From positions 1,116,001 through 1,180,000 of the forward strand of contig NZ_JAOWPS010000001.1 in assembly GCF_025753795.1 (NCBI RefSeq): DNA of 64,000 nucleotides, in the 5' to 3' direction. Positions within the stretch are counted from its first letter, which is position 1; every line of letters starts with the position of its first letter. A program made the position numbers and the translations under genes. The notes below the pieces were generated by a model, which saw only the letters and a program-made list of their open reading frames with translations, was not told the origin of the DNA and ran no database searches. The stretch comes from Mesorhizobium sp. YC-39. Its GTDB lineage: Bacteria; Pseudomonadota; Alphaproteobacteria; Rhizobiales; Rhizobiaceae. Positions 35,705 to 44,637 of the stretch are shown here, piece by piece.

Positions 35705-36739
35705 ATGGCCGCGCCCCGGAGCTTTGTCATGTTGGAAACCCGTCAGTTGACTGAATATCAACCCAAACTCGGCGAATTCGGCTACGCCGGCGACGATCAT
35801 GTCGTGCCCTTCGAGGTCGGCCCGCTCGATGTGCGCGGCCGCACCGTCCAGCTCGGGCCGATGCTCGACGCGATCCTTTCCCGTCACGACTATCCCGAGC
35901 CGGTCGCCCGCCTGCTGGCGGAAGCCTGCGTGCTGACGGTGCTGCTTGGCACCTCGCTCAAGTTCGAGGGCAAGTTCATCCTGCAGACCCGCACCGATGG
36001 GCCGGTCGACATGCTGGTCGCGGATTTTTCCACGCCGTCCGCACTGCGGGCCTATGCGCGTTTCGATGCCGACCGGCTGGAGGCGCTGACGGCCGCCGGC
36101 GAGACGTCGCAGCAGACGCTACTCGGCAGCGGCGTGCTGGCGCTGACCATCGACCAGGGCGCCCATACGCAGCGCTATCAGGGCATCGTCCAGCTTGATG
36201 GCGAGACGCTGGAGGAGGCGGCGCGCACCTATTTCCGTCAGTCGGAACAGATCCCGACCGATCTCCGGCTTTCAGTGGCCAAGCTGTTGACGCCCGGTAA
36301 CGGCGCTGCCCGCGAGCAGTGGCGCGCTGGCGGTATCCTGGCGCAGTTCCTGCCGCAGTCGCCCGAACGCATGCGCGTGCCCGACCTGCCGGGCGGCGAT
36401 GGTGATCCGCGCGAGGAAATCCACGATCCGGCCGACAATTCCTGGCGCGAACTGCTGGCACTGCTCGGCACCATCGAGCCGACCGAACTGATCGATCCGA
36501 CGATCGGCGCCGAGCGGCTGCTCTATCGCCTGTTCCACGAGCACGGCGTCCGTGTCTTCGGCGGCGTGCCGGTCGCCGACCAGTGCTCATGCTCGAGGGA
36601 TAAGATCCGCGGTATTCTTGAAGGTTTTTCCGCCGACGAGATCAGGGACAGCACCGAGGATGGCGGCATTCACGTCGCCTGCGAATTCTGCTCGAAGCAG
36701 TATGACTTCGACCCGGCGGAGTTCGCTGCGGCTCAATGA
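35705..36739 (+). CDS. hslO: redox-regulated chaperone Hsp33
   Basis: With the ATG after GGAGGGCGGC, the protein has 344 residues. The N-terminal substrate-binding core (GKFILQTRTDGPVDMLVADF) is followed by a C-terminal zinc motif with cysteines in DQCSCSRDKI and ACEFCSKQYDF (CxC...CxxC). In Hsp33 these cysteines release zinc and form disulfides on oxidative stress, which activates holdase function in the cytoplasm. All four are present. It is the third gene after argD-argF, with a 108-bp gap that may contain its own promoter. Confidence 0.94.
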   Translation: MAAPRSFVMLETRQLTEYQPKLGEFGYAGDDHVVPFEVGPLDVRGRTVQLGPMLDAILSRHDYPEPVARLLAEACVLTVLLGTSLKFEGKFILQTRTDGPVDMLVADFSTPSALRAYARFDADRLEALTAAGETSQQTLLGSGVLALTIDQGAHTQRYQGIVQLDGETLEEAARTYFRQSEQIPTDLRLSVAKLLTPGNGAAREQWRAGGILAQFLPQSPERMRVPDLPGGDGDPREEIHDPADNSWRELLALLGTIEPTELIDPTIGAERLLYRLFHEHGVRVFGGVPVADQCSCSRDKIRGILEGFSADEIRDSTEDGGIHVACEFCSKQYDFDPAEFAAAQ

Positions 36740-36743
36740 AATA

Positions 36744-36800
36744 CCTTCCTTCTCCCCGCTCACGGGGAGAAGGTGCCGGCAGGCGGATGAGGGGCAGCAC
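36744..36800. repeat. dispersed palindrome with perfect 11-bp stem
   Basis: CCTTCTCCCCG and CGGGGAGAAGG pair exactly around CTCA at 36748-36773, followed by the characteristic tail TGCCGGCAGGCGGATGAGGG. It lies between the convergent hslO and apaG genes and may also serve as their terminator. Confidence 0.7.
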
Positions 36801-36811
36801 GAACTTCCGTT

Positions 36812-37204
36812 TCAGTTCACCGTTCGCTTGGTCCCTGGCAAATCGAGCGAGAAGGCGGGGATGGCGATGTTGAACGTCTCGCCCCGCGCGTTGCGCATGG
36901 TGTAGTGGCCGACCATGATGCCGGACGGCGTCGGCAACGGGCAGCCGGACGTATATTGATAGCTGTCGCCGGGGTTGAGTTCGGGCTGGTCGCCGACGAC
37001 CCCGGCGCCGCGCACTTCCTCGACGCGACCGGCGCCGTCCGTGATGTGCCAATAGCGCGACAGAAGCTGCACGAACTCGGCCGACTGATTGTCGATGGTC
37101 ACCTGGTAACCCCAGACATAGCGGTTCTCCGACGGGTCCGAGCGATCCTCCAGATAGAACGGCCTGACTTGCACTTCGATGTTGCGCGTGACGGCGCGGT
37201 ACAT
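36812..37204 (-). CDS. apaG: ApaG domain protein
   Basis: A 130-residue protein almost entirely formed by the ApaG immunoglobulin-like beta fold, with [27 protein letters not shown], the [13 protein letters not shown] strand [10 protein letters not shown], and [20 protein letters not shown] with [11 protein letters not shown]. ApaG is associated with cobalt/magnesium resistance in enterobacteria and its domain binds nucleotides or peptides; its biochemical role remains unclear. It is monocistronic and convergent with hslO. Confidence 0.95.
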   Translation of the reverse strand: MYRAVTRNIEVQVRPFYLEDRSDPSENRYVWGYQVTIDNQSAEFVQLLSRYWHITDGAGRVEEVRGAGVVGDQPELNPGDSYQYTSGCPLPTPSGIMVGHYTMRNARGETFNIAIPAFSLDLPGTKRTVN

Positions 37205-37434
37205 GAGCTACTCCAAACAGTCCCAGCGGAAGTTTCGACGCGCTCCTTTATAAGGTTAACGGCGCGCGGTGCCTGTCCCTTCCGGTTTTATGCGCACGTG
37301 CCGGCAAACAATGTCATTTAAGTGACACATGACAATGATGGTGTGCACGAACCGTGCCGGGCGACTCGGGCGCTCTGTCGACCTGTTCAAAACGGCCACC
37401 TTCCGGCCGGCTTTTCCGGAAAGACCAGATCTCG

Positions 37435-38592
37435 ATGGAACTGATCGTCATAGCCGCCGCCCTGTTTTCGACCGTCCTGCTTCTTTCAAATCTCGCAAGC
37501 ATCCTGCTCGCCGCTTTCCGGCTGAAGCCGCCGCGCACCCTCGCACGGCCCGCCGGCAAGGCGCCGCCGGTGTCGATCGTCATTCCCTCGCGCGGCGTCG
37601 AGCCATTCACCGAAGAAACGCTTGCGCGTGCCTTCTCGCTCGACTGGTCGCGTTACGAACTCATCTTCTGTGTCGCTAATGCCGATGATCCGGTGGTCAA
37701 ACTGATAAACAGGGCGATTGCCCGGTTTCCCAAGGTGCCGGCGCGGCTGCTGGTCGGCGACGACCGCATCAGCGCCAATCCGAAGCTCAACAATTGCGTC
37801 AAGGGCTGGGAGGCGGCCCGCCACCACTGGGTCATCCTTGCCGATTCCAATGTCCTGATGCCGAGGGACTATGTCCAGCACCTGATGGCCGCATGGCGGC
37901 CCGACACCGGCCTGGTCTGCTCGACGCCGATCGGCTCGCGGCCGGACGGCTTCTGGGCGGAGGTCGAATGCGCCTTCCTCAACACGCTGCAGGCGCGCTG
38001 GCAATATGCCGGCGAGGCGCTCGGCCTCGGCTTCGCCCAAGGCAAGAGCATGCTGTGGAAGAAACCGATGCTCGACGCCAATGGCGGCATCCGCGCGCTT
38101 GCCGCCGAGATCGCCGAGGACGCCGCCGCGACCAAGCTGGTCAACGGGCTCGGATTGCGCGTCAATCTTGTCGCCTCGCCATTCGAGCAGCCGCTCGGTC
38201 AGCGCGCCTTTGGCGAGATCTGGTCGCGCCAGGCGCGCTGGGCGCGCCTGCGCCGCGTCACCTTCCCGCTATTCTTCGCGCCGGAAATCCTGACCGGCGC
38301 GGCACTGCCGCTGCTATTGGCGCTGTTTGCGGCGGCTCAAGCCGGGATCAGCCTGCCTGCCACCGCGCTCTGCGTGCTGGCGGTCGCCTATGTGCCGGAA
38401 TGCACGCTAGCATGGGCCAAGGGCTGGTACCTGTCGCCACGCATGGTCGCGGCGATGATCGTGCGTGACGCCATGCTGCCCGCGATATGGGCGCGCGGCT
38501 GGCTGGGCGGCGCGGTCGACTGGCGCGGCAATGCGATGACGATCCGGACCAAGGATTTGACCGAGCTGGAAGAGACGCCGTCAGGCGCCTGA
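37435..38592 (+). CDS. glycosyltransferase, ceramide glucosyltransferase (GT21/HpnI) type
   Basis: The ATG giving MELIVIAAALFST yields 385 residues: an N-terminal membrane anchor, a GT-A catalytic domain beginning PPVSIVIPSRGVEPF, ADSNVLMP as the DxD-like region, and RQARWARLRR matching the (Q/R)xxRW product-binding motif, then two or more C-terminal membrane helices. This is the layout of ceramide glucosyltransferase and hopanoid HpnI enzymes, which glycosylate lipids at the cytoplasmic membrane face. No hpn or sphingolipid genes are adjacent, so the lipid acceptor cannot be named. Confidence 0.82.
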   Translation: MELIVIAAALFSTVLLLSNLASILLAAFRLKPPRTLARPAGKAPPVSIVIPSRGVEPFTEETLARAFSLDWSRYELIFCVANADDPVVKLINRAIARFPKVPARLLVGDDRISANPKLNNCVKGWEAARHHWVILADSNVLMPRDYVQHLMAAWRPDTGLVCSTPIGSRPDGFWAEVECAFLNTLQARWQYAGEALGLGFAQGKSMLWKKPMLDANGGIRALAAEIAEDAAATKLVNGLGLRVNLVASPFEQPLGQRAFGEIWSRQARWARLRRVTFPLFFAPEILTGAALPLLLALFAAAQAGISLPATALCVLAVAYVPECTLAWAKGWYLSPRMVAAMIVRDAMLPAIWARGWLGGAVDWRGNAMTIRTKDLTELEETPSGA

Positions 38593-38613
38593 CCGGCGAA
38601 CCGCCCCTGATCC

Positions 38614-39804
38614 CTATTTGGCGGCCTTCAGCGCCTGCTCGACATCCGCGAGCAGATCGTCCGTATCTTCCAGGCCGACGGACAGCCTCAGCGTGCCCGG
38701 TCCGATGCCGAGTTCGGCGCGCGCCTCGTCGCTCAGATTCTTGTGCGTCGTCGTCGCCGGATGGGTGATCAGGCTCTTTGCGTCACCAAGATTGTTGGAG
38801 ATCAGCACGATGTCGAGAGCGTTCTGAAAGGCGAAGGCTGCCGGCTTGCCGCCCTTGACGTCGAGGCAGATCAGCGTCGAGCCGCCCGTCATCTGCTTTT
38901 TGACGACGGCCGCCTGCGGGTGATCGGCGCGGCCAGGATAGATGACGCGGGCGATCTCATGCCGCCCAGCGAGGAAATCCGCGATTTTCCCGGCGCTTTC
39001 CGTCTGCTGGCGTACGCGCAGCGGCAGCGTCTCCAGGCCCTTCAGCAGCGTCCAGGCATTGAACGGCGACAGGCTGGGGCCGGTGTGGCGGAAATAGTCG
39101 TGCAAATTCTCGTCGATCCACTTCTTGTCCGACAGGATAACGCCGCCCAGACACCGCCCCTGGCCGTCAATATGCTTGGTCGCCGAATAGACGACGATGT
39201 GAGCGCCGAGCTGCAAGGGCTTCTGCTGTAAGGGGGTGGCAAAGACATTGTCGACGATCAGCCGCGCCCCGATCGAGTTGGCAAGCGTTGCGACGGCCGC
39301 GATGTCGACCACCTCCAGCGTCGGATTGGTCGGGCTTTCCAGGAAGAACAGCTTGGTGTTTGGCCTGATCGCCTTTTCCCAGTTGGCGATGTCGGTGCCG
39401 TCGACCAGCGTCGCCTCGATGCCGTATTTCGGCGCCAGCGTCTCGACCACCCAGCGGCAAGAGCCGAACAGCGCGCGCGCCGCCACGATATGGTCGCCGG
39501 CCCTGGCGCTGCACAGAAGGGCCGCGGTCACCGCCGCCATGCCGGATGCGGTGGCGCGCGCGTCTTCCGCACCTTCCAGCGCGCACATGCGTTTTTCGAA
39601 CATGTCGACCGTGGGATTGGCGTAGCGTGAATAGATGAAGCCCGGTTCCTCGCCCTTGAAGCGGGCTTCCGCCGCCTGTGCCGTCTCGTAGACATAGCCC
39701 TGGGTGAGGTACATCGCCTCGGAGGTCTCGCCGAAGCCAGAACGCAGCGTCCCGCCATGCACGAGTGCGGTTTGAGGCTTCCAGTTACGCTTCTTGGTGC
39801 TCAT
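38614..39804 (-). CDS. metZ: O-succinylhomoserine sulfhydrylase
   Basis: The 396-residue enzyme of the Cys/Met metabolism PLP family has GFIYSRYANPTVDMFEKR, ESPTNPTLEVVD and the PLP lysine in VYSATKHIDGQGR. It makes homocysteine from O-succinylhomoserine and sulfide. The MetZ assignment over cystathionine gamma-synthase or lyase is supported by the SAM-II riboswitch and terminator directly upstream, a leader known for alphaproteobacterial metZ and metA. Expression should fall when S-adenosylmethionine is high. Confidence 0.93.
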   Translation of the reverse strand: MSTKKRNWKPQTALVHGGTLRSGFGETSEAMYLTQGYVYETAQAAEARFKGEEPGFIYSRYANPTVDMFEKRMCALEGAEDARATASGMAAVTAALLCSARAGDHIVAARALFGSCRWVVETLAPKYGIEATLVDGTDIANWEKAIRPNTKLFFLESPTNPTLEVVDIAAVATLANSIGARLIVDNVFATPLQQKPLQLGAHIVVYSATKHIDGQGRCLGGVILSDKKWIDENLHDYFRHTGPSLSPFNAWTLLKGLETLPLRVRQQTESAGKIADFLAGRHEIARVIYPGRADHPQAAVVKKQMTGGSTLICLDVKGGKPAAFAFQNALDIVLISNNLGDAKSLITHPATTTHKNLSDEARAELGIGPGTLRLSVGLEDTDDLLADVEQALKAAK

Positions 39805-39821
39805 CGTTTGGTTCCAGACAC

Positions 39822-39852
39822 AAAAAAACCGGCCGCGAAAGTCGCAACCGGT
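39822..39852 (-). terminator. intrinsic terminator between SAM-II riboswitch and metZ
   Basis: On the minus strand ACCGG and CCGGT close an imperfect GC-rich stem (TTGCGA/TCGCGG inside) followed by seven Ts, ending 18 bp before the metZ start. It is the likely expression platform of the riboswitch. Confidence 0.8.
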
Positions 39853-39878
39853 CCATACGGCCTTGCGGCCCGACGGTC

Positions 39879-39930
39879 CTTTAGCGACTTGTTTAACGTG
39901 GCTGCAAGCCGACCGGCCAAATCACCACGG
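39879..39930 (-). promoter_or_regulatory. SAM-II riboswitch (metA element) controlling metZ
   Basis: Read on the minus strand, the element contains CCGTGGTGATTTG, then TTGCAGCCACGTTAAA and AAGTCGCTAAAGG, in the order of the SAM-II aptamer. Stem P1 is CGTGG/CCACG, and the conserved A-rich GCTAAA segment supplies the pseudoknot strand. SAM-II binds S-adenosylmethionine and is known upstream of metA, metZ and related genes in alphaproteobacteria. A terminator lies between it and metZ. Confidence 0.9.
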
Positions 39931-40017
39931 GATAACGACCCTTTAGACCCGCGCCGCGCTTGCGTCAATTGCCGGCATGATTAAGAGGTTTGTACCAGCG
40001 GCCCCTTGGAGCAGCCT

Positions 40018-41109
40018 TTGCGGCAGACAGGCATTCTTCCCGATCAGGACATTTCCGCGCTGTTCCAGTCCGGCGCGCTGAAGGCGCCTGCGCTCGATGC
40101 CGATCAGATCCAGCCGGCCAGCCTCGACCTTAGGCTCGGCGACAAGGCCTGGCGAGTGCGCGCCTCCTTCCTGCCGGGCCCGAACCACAAGGTCGCCGAA
40201 AAGCTCGATCGGCTTAAGCTGCACGAGATCAATCTGGCAGAGGGCGCCGTGCTCGAAACCGGCTGCGTCTATATCGTGCCGCTGCTCGAAAGCTTGGCGC
40301 TGCCTGAAAACATTTCGGCCTCGGCCAACCCGAAGAGCTCGACCGGACGGCTCGACATCTTCACCCGCGTCATGACCGATCGCGGCCACGAGTTCGACAA
40401 GATCGCCGCCGGCTACACCGGCCCGCTCTATCTGGAGGTCAGCCCGCGCACCTTCCCAATCGTGGTCCGCACCGGCTCGCGGCTGTCGCAGATCCGGTTC
40501 CGCACCGGCAACGCGCTGCTGTCGGAAAGCGAGCTGCACAAACTGCATCGCGCCGAGACGCTGGTCGCGACCGATCCGCCCAACATTTCCGGCGGCGGCA
40601 TCGCACTGTCGATCGATCTCAATGGCGACAAGGACGGGCTGGTCGGCTACCGCGGCAAGCATCACACCGGGCTGGTCGATGTCGACAAGCGCGCCGCGCA
40701 GGATGTCGTCGACTTCTGGGAACCACTCTACAAAAGCGGCGCCGGCGAGCTCGTGCTCGATCCGGACGAATTCTATATCCTTGTCAGCCAGGAGGCGGTG
40801 CATGTGCCGCCGCTCTACGCCGCCGAGATGACGCCCTTCGATCCGCTGGTCGGCGAATTCCGTGTCCACTATGCCGGTTTCTTCGATCCGGGCTTCGGCC
40901 ATTCGGCGGCCGGCGGCACCGGCAGCCGGGCGGTGCTCGAAGTGCGCAGCCATGAAGTGCCGTTCATTCTCGATCACGGCCAGATCGTCGGGCGCCTGGT
41001 CTACGAGCATATGCTGAAGCGGCCGCAGGCGCTCTACGGCACCGATCTCGGCTCGAACTACCAGGCGCAAGGCCTGAAATTGTCCAAGCATTTCCGCGCC
41101 GCGCGCTGA
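40018..41109 (+). CDS. dcd: 2'-deoxycytidine 5'-triphosphate deaminase, long two-domain form
   Basis: A TTG start with GGAG six bases upstream gives 363 residues; another in-frame TTG four codons earlier is possible and no ATG is available. The sequence has two dUTPase-like beta domains: the first with IQPASLDLRLGDKAWRV and ANPKSSTGRLDIFTRV, the second with HVPPLYAAEMTPFDPLVGEFRVHYAGFFDPGFGH. Ordinary bacterial Dcd is about 190 residues; this double-length form is found in alphaproteobacteria. It deaminates dCTP to dUTP for thymidylate synthesis. It is divergent from metZ. Confidence 0.88.
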   Translation: MRQTGILPDQDISALFQSGALKAPALDADQIQPASLDLRLGDKAWRVRASFLPGPNHKVAEKLDRLKLHEINLAEGAVLETGCVYIVPLLESLALPENISASANPKSSTGRLDIFTRVMTDRGHEFDKIAAGYTGPLYLEVSPRTFPIVVRTGSRLSQIRFRTGNALLSESELHKLHRAETLVATDPPNISGGGIALSIDLNGDKDGLVGYRGKHHTGLVDVDKRAAQDVVDFWEPLYKSGAGELVLDPDEFYILVSQEAVHVPPLYAAEMTPFDPLVGEFRVHYAGFFDPGFGHSAAGGTGSRAVLEVRSHEVPFILDHGQIVGRLVYEHMLKRPQALYGTDLGSNYQAQGLKLSKHFRAAR

Positions 41110-41191
41110 TCCTCGTCATAGCCATACCGTGCTTGCCTGATCCCGCGAGCCGTGCTTGGCTGTGGCTCAGCCTGGAACAAGGGGAACAAAA

Positions 41192-41965
41192 ATGCAGATT
41201 TCGAGATGGATCATATCGGCAGCGGCTGCTGCCATGCTGGTGGCCGGCGCTGGCTTGTCGTCGGCCCAGGCACAGGAAAAACTGAAGATCGGCACCGAGG
41301 GTGCCTATCCGCCGTTCAACACCATCACCGCGGACGGCAAGCTGGTCGGCTTCGATATCGATATCGCCGATGCACTTTGCGCTCAGATGAAGGTCGAATG
41401 CGAGCTCGTCACTCAGGACTGGGACGGCATGATTCCGGCGCTCCAGGCCAAGAAATTCGATGCCATCATCGCCTCGATGAGCATCACCGAGGAGCGCAAG
41501 AAGCAGGTCTCCTTCACCAACAAATATTACACCACGCCGCTGTCACTGGTGGCGCTGAAGGACACTGACATCGACTCGACCGAAGCCGCGGCGCTCGCCG
41601 GCAAGACGGTGGGGGCGCAGGCCTCCACGACCCAGGCCGACTATGCCCAGAACGTCTATGGCAAGGCCGGCGCCGAGGCAAAGCTCTACCCGACCCAGGA
41701 AGAGGCGATCACCGACCTCATGAATGGCCGTCTCGACGCCGTCCTTTCGGACAAGTTCGTGCTGATGGACTGGATGAAGAAGGCGAGCGACGGCTGCTGC
41801 AAGATGGTCGGCGACGTCAAGGGCACCGAGACGGAAGCCGGCATCGCCGTGCGCAAGGAAGACAATGCGCTGCGCGAAAAGCTCAACGCGGCCATCGACG
41901 CCATCGTCGCCGACGGCACCTACAAGAAGATCCAGGCCAAGTACTTCGACTTCGATATTTATTGA
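41192..41965 (+). CDS. amino-acid ABC transporter substrate-binding protein (Lys/Arg/Orn type)
   Basis: A 257-residue secreted protein with a signal peptide ending SSAQAQ at about residue 27 and a family 3 periplasmic binding fold: LKIGTEGAYPPFNTITADGK, DWDGMIPALQAKKFDAIIASM and ITEERKKQVSFTNKYY. These match lysine/arginine/ornithine or histidine binding proteins. A GGGGAAC ribosome binding site precedes the ATG. No permease genes follow; a palindromic repeat and then a convergent sugar operon do, so it is an orphan binding protein. Confidence 0.9.
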   Translation: MQISRWIISAAAAAMLVAGAGLSSAQAQEKLKIGTEGAYPPFNTITADGKLVGFDIDIADALCAQMKVECELVTQDWDGMIPALQAKKFDAIIASMSITEERKKQVSFTNKYYTTPLSLVALKDTDIDSTEAAALAGKTVGAQASTTQADYAQNVYGKAGAEAKLYPTQEEAITDLMNGRLDAVLSDKFVLMDWMKKASDGCCKMVGDVKGTETEAGIAVRKEDNALREKLNAAIDAIVADGTYKKIQAKYFDFDIY

Positions 41966-41978
41966 GGTTGGAACGGCC

Positions 41979-42130
41979 ATCTCCCCCCTCGAGGGGGAGA
42001 TGGCCGGCAGGCCAGAGGGAGTCGGTCCGGCCGGGCTCGGCTCTTTATCGCAGACGCAGGAGGCCGGCGCTCTACGCGAGACGACCCCCTCTGTCGCCCT
42101 CGGCGACATCTCCCCCTCAAGGGGGGAGAT
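41979..42130. repeat. pair of inverted palindromic repeats
   Basis: ATCTCCCCCCTCGAGGGGGA at the left and its near reverse complement ATCTCCCCCTCAAGGGGGGA at the right are each palindromic and flank about 100 bp. The inner arms share AGAGGG(A/G)GTCG in inverted orientation. It lies in the convergent gap between the binding-protein gene and gguC and resembles the 52-bp repeat element at 15 kb in architecture. Confidence 0.75.
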
Positions 42131-42137
42131 TACCCAC

Positions 42138-43130
42138 TCAAAGCGCCTTCACAGCCACCTTCACTGGCTTTTCTATCTCCAGCGGATTGCGCAGCGGCAG
42201 GCCGAAATCCCCGGCCTCGATCTCGAAGACGTCGCCGGCTTCGGTCCGGATGCCGTCGGCAAAGGACAGCGTCGCCGTGCCGAACATGTGCACATGCACG
42301 TCGCCCGGCTGGCGGAAGGCAGAGTATTTGAAATGGTGGTGCTCGAGATTGGCGATGGTGTGCGACATGTTCGCCTCGCCCGACAGGAACGGCTTTTCCC
42401 AAAGCAGTTTGCCGTCGCGAAGGATGCGCGAGGAGCCCCTGATGTCGGATGGCAGGTCGCCGATCAGGATCTCCGGTCCGAACGAGGCGTTGCGCAGCTT
42501 GGAATGCGCGAGGAACAGATAGTTCACGCGCTCGGTGACATGGTCTGAAAACTCGTTTGACAGGGTGAAGCCGACGCGGAACGGTGCGCCGTCGTCGCCG
42601 ATGACGTAGATGCCGGCGATTTCCGGTTCCTCGCCGGCGTCCTGCGCGAAGGCCGGCGACATCAGTGCCGCGCCCGGCGCCACCGCCATCGTGCCATTGC
42701 CCTTGTAGAACCATTCCGGCTGCACGCCTGTCTGGCCCTTGGCCGGCTTGCCGCCCTCCAGCCCCATGCGGAACATCTTCATGGAATCGGTGAGCTGTTC
42801 CTCGCCGTCGGTGCTGAGCTTCTTGTGCATGGAATCGCGAGTCGCCGCGGAGCCGAGATGCGTCAAGCCCGTACCGGTGAGATGGAGATGCGCGGGATCG
42901 GGATGGTTGATCGGCGATACCAGTCGTCCCTTCTTGTAGATGGTATCGAGATCGACCGTCTCGCCGTAGCCCTTGCGTTCGATGAGCGCTTCGAGGCCGG
43001 TGCCGGTGCGGGCGGCCTCCATCGCCAGCGAATAGACGCTGCGGGCGCCGTTGATGATCCGGGTCTTGCCGCCATTGCGGGCAACGACGCGGATCGTCTC
43101 GGCGTCGTCGAGGATCTGGGAGATCAGCAT
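42138..43130 (-). CDS. gguC: GguC / AraD1-family dehydratase-like protein
   Basis: With the ATG giving MLISQILDDAETIRVV (GAGAGGG upstream) the protein has 330 residues. It has a C-terminal FAH-superfamily beta fold with GVQPEWFYKGNG, GVGFTLSNEFSDH-like VGFTLSNEFSDH and HMFGTATLSFADG. GguC is the conserved third gene of the chvE-gguABC locus in Agrobacterium, and the related AraD1 family dehydrates sugar acids such as L-arabonate. A role in catabolism of the imported sugar is likely but not proven. A 214-bp gap separates it from gguB, longer than expected within an operon. Confidence 0.88.
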   Translation of the reverse strand: MLISQILDDAETIRVVARNGGKTRIINGARSVYSLAMEAARTGTGLEALIERKGYGETVDLDTIYKKGRLVSPINHPDPAHLHLTGTGLTHLGSAATRDSMHKKLSTDGEEQLTDSMKMFRMGLEGGKPAKGQTGVQPEWFYKGNGTMAVAPGAALMSPAFAQDAGEEPEIAGIYVIGDDGAPFRVGFTLSNEFSDHVTERVNYLFLAHSKLRNASFGPEILIGDLPSDIRGSSRILRDGKLLWEKPFLSGEANMSHTIANLEHHHFKYSAFRQPGDVHVHMFGTATLSFADGIRTEAGDVFEIEAGDFGLPLRNPLEIEKPVKVAVKAL

Positions 43131-43344
43131 GATGATGTACCCTCTCTCATTTGCCTTGGCGGCCTGCCGGTTTGGCAAAGCGCTTCCAAGCGCGACCCGG
43201 ACCAGGTCCGCGCCACGGGTGAAATTCTTCGTCCGGATTGCGCTCGCTGGCCTGGTCTCTGAGGAGACTTCTTCGCACCGACCTCTTGCCGGCAGCCGCG
43301 ATGTGACCCGTATGGTTTCCTCGTCCGGCCAGGTTTTTCCCGGC

Positions 43345-44637
43345 TCAACCCTTGTTCTTGTTGTAGACGTCGAAGACCACGGCGCCGAGCAGCACCAGGC
43401 CTTTCACAACCTGCTGCCAGTCGACATTGACGCCCATGATCGACATGCCGTTGTTCATGACGCCCATGATGAAGCCGCCGACCACCGCGCCGATGACCTG
43501 GCCGACGCCGCCCATGGCCGAAGCGCCACCGATGAACACGGCGGCAATGACGTCGAGCTCGCTGCCCAGCCCCGCCGCCGGCACAGCCTGCCCCAGGCGC
43601 GCCGCGATGATCAGGCCGCCAAGCGCCGACAGCACGCCCATATTGATGAACACCATCAAGGTCAGCCGTTCGGTCTTGATGCCCGACAGCTGCGCCGCCT
43701 TGGCATTGCCGCCCATCGCGTAGATGCGGCGACCGATCGTCATGCGTTTGGTGACGAAGACGAACAGGGCAATCAGCACGCCCATCACCATGAGGACGAT
43801 TGGCAGGCCTCTATAGGTGGCGAACTGGTAGACCAGAAACAGCGCCAGCGCGCTGGTCACCAGGGTCTTGATGACGAACAGCGAGAAGGGTTCGGCTTCG
43901 TAGCCATGCCGCTCGCGGCTGCGCCGTGCCCGGAGCCCGAAATAGGCATAGACGAGCACGGCGACGAGGCCGATCACGATCGTTGTCATATGCAGCGTCA
44001 GCCCGCTGCCGACGATAGTCTTGCCGGCGGCGTTCACGACCGGCGGGATCAGCGTCAGCGAACCGATCACGTCCGGAATGAAGCCTGAGCTGAGCGCCTT
44101 GAAGCCGTCTGGAAGCGGCCCCACGGAAGACCCGCCACCCAGCAGCGCTTGGCAGATGCCGCGGAAGATCAGCATCCCCGCCAGCGTGACGATGAAGCTC
44201 GGTATTCGGTGATAGGCAATCCAGTAGCCTTGAGCCGCGCCGATCGCGCCGCCCACGATCAGGCAGATGATCGACACCACCAGCGGATTGCTCAAAGGGC
44301 CGAGCGGCCAGATTACCATCATCATCGCCGCCAGCGCGCCGATGAAGCCGGCGACGGAGCCGACGCTGAGGTCGATATGGCCAGAGACGATCACCAGAAG
44401 CATGCCCAGCGCCATCACGATGATGAAGCTGTTCTGCTGCACCAGATTGCTCAAATTCACCGGCTTGAACAACGTTCCGGATGTCGTGAACTGGAAGAAC
44501 ACCATGATGGCGATCAGCGCCAGGATCAGGCCGTATTCGCGCAGATTGGTGACCAGCGCCGAGACGGCAACGCGAGGTGTCTGTTGCAGATCTTGGGCGA
44601 CGCCGCTCTGCGGCCCGGGAGCGCTTTCGGTGCTCAT
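43345..44637 (-). CDS. gguB: sugar ABC transporter permease GguB
   Basis: A 430-residue permease of the ribose/xylose type with about ten membrane segments and the family motif [16 protein letters not shown], followed by [18 protein letters not shown], the cytoplasmic EAA-like loop of BPD-2 permeases. The ATG overlaps the gguA stop (ATGA). With GguA and ChvE it imports aldoses such as glucose, galactose, arabinose or xylose. Confidence 0.93.
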   Translation of the reverse strand: MSTESAPGPQSGVAQDLQQTPRVAVSALVTNLREYGLILALIAIMVFFQFTTSGTLFKPVNLSNLVQQNSFIIVMALGMLLVIVSGHIDLSVGSVAGFIGALAAMMMVIWPLGPLSNPLVVSIICLIVGGAIGAAQGYWIAYHRIPSFIVTLAGMLIFRGICQALLGGGSSVGPLPDGFKALSSGFIPDVIGSLTLIPPVVNAAGKTIVGSGLTLHMTTIVIGLVAVLVYAYFGLRARRSRERHGYEAEPFSLFVIKTLVTSALALFLVYQFATYRGLPIVLMVMGVLIALFVFVTKRMTIGRRIYAMGGNAKAAQLSGIKTERLTLMVFINMGVLSALGGLIIAARLGQAVPAAGLGSELDVIAAVFIGGASAMGGVGQVIGAVVGGFIMGVMNNGMSIMGVNVDWQQVVKGLVLLGAVVFDVYNKNKG

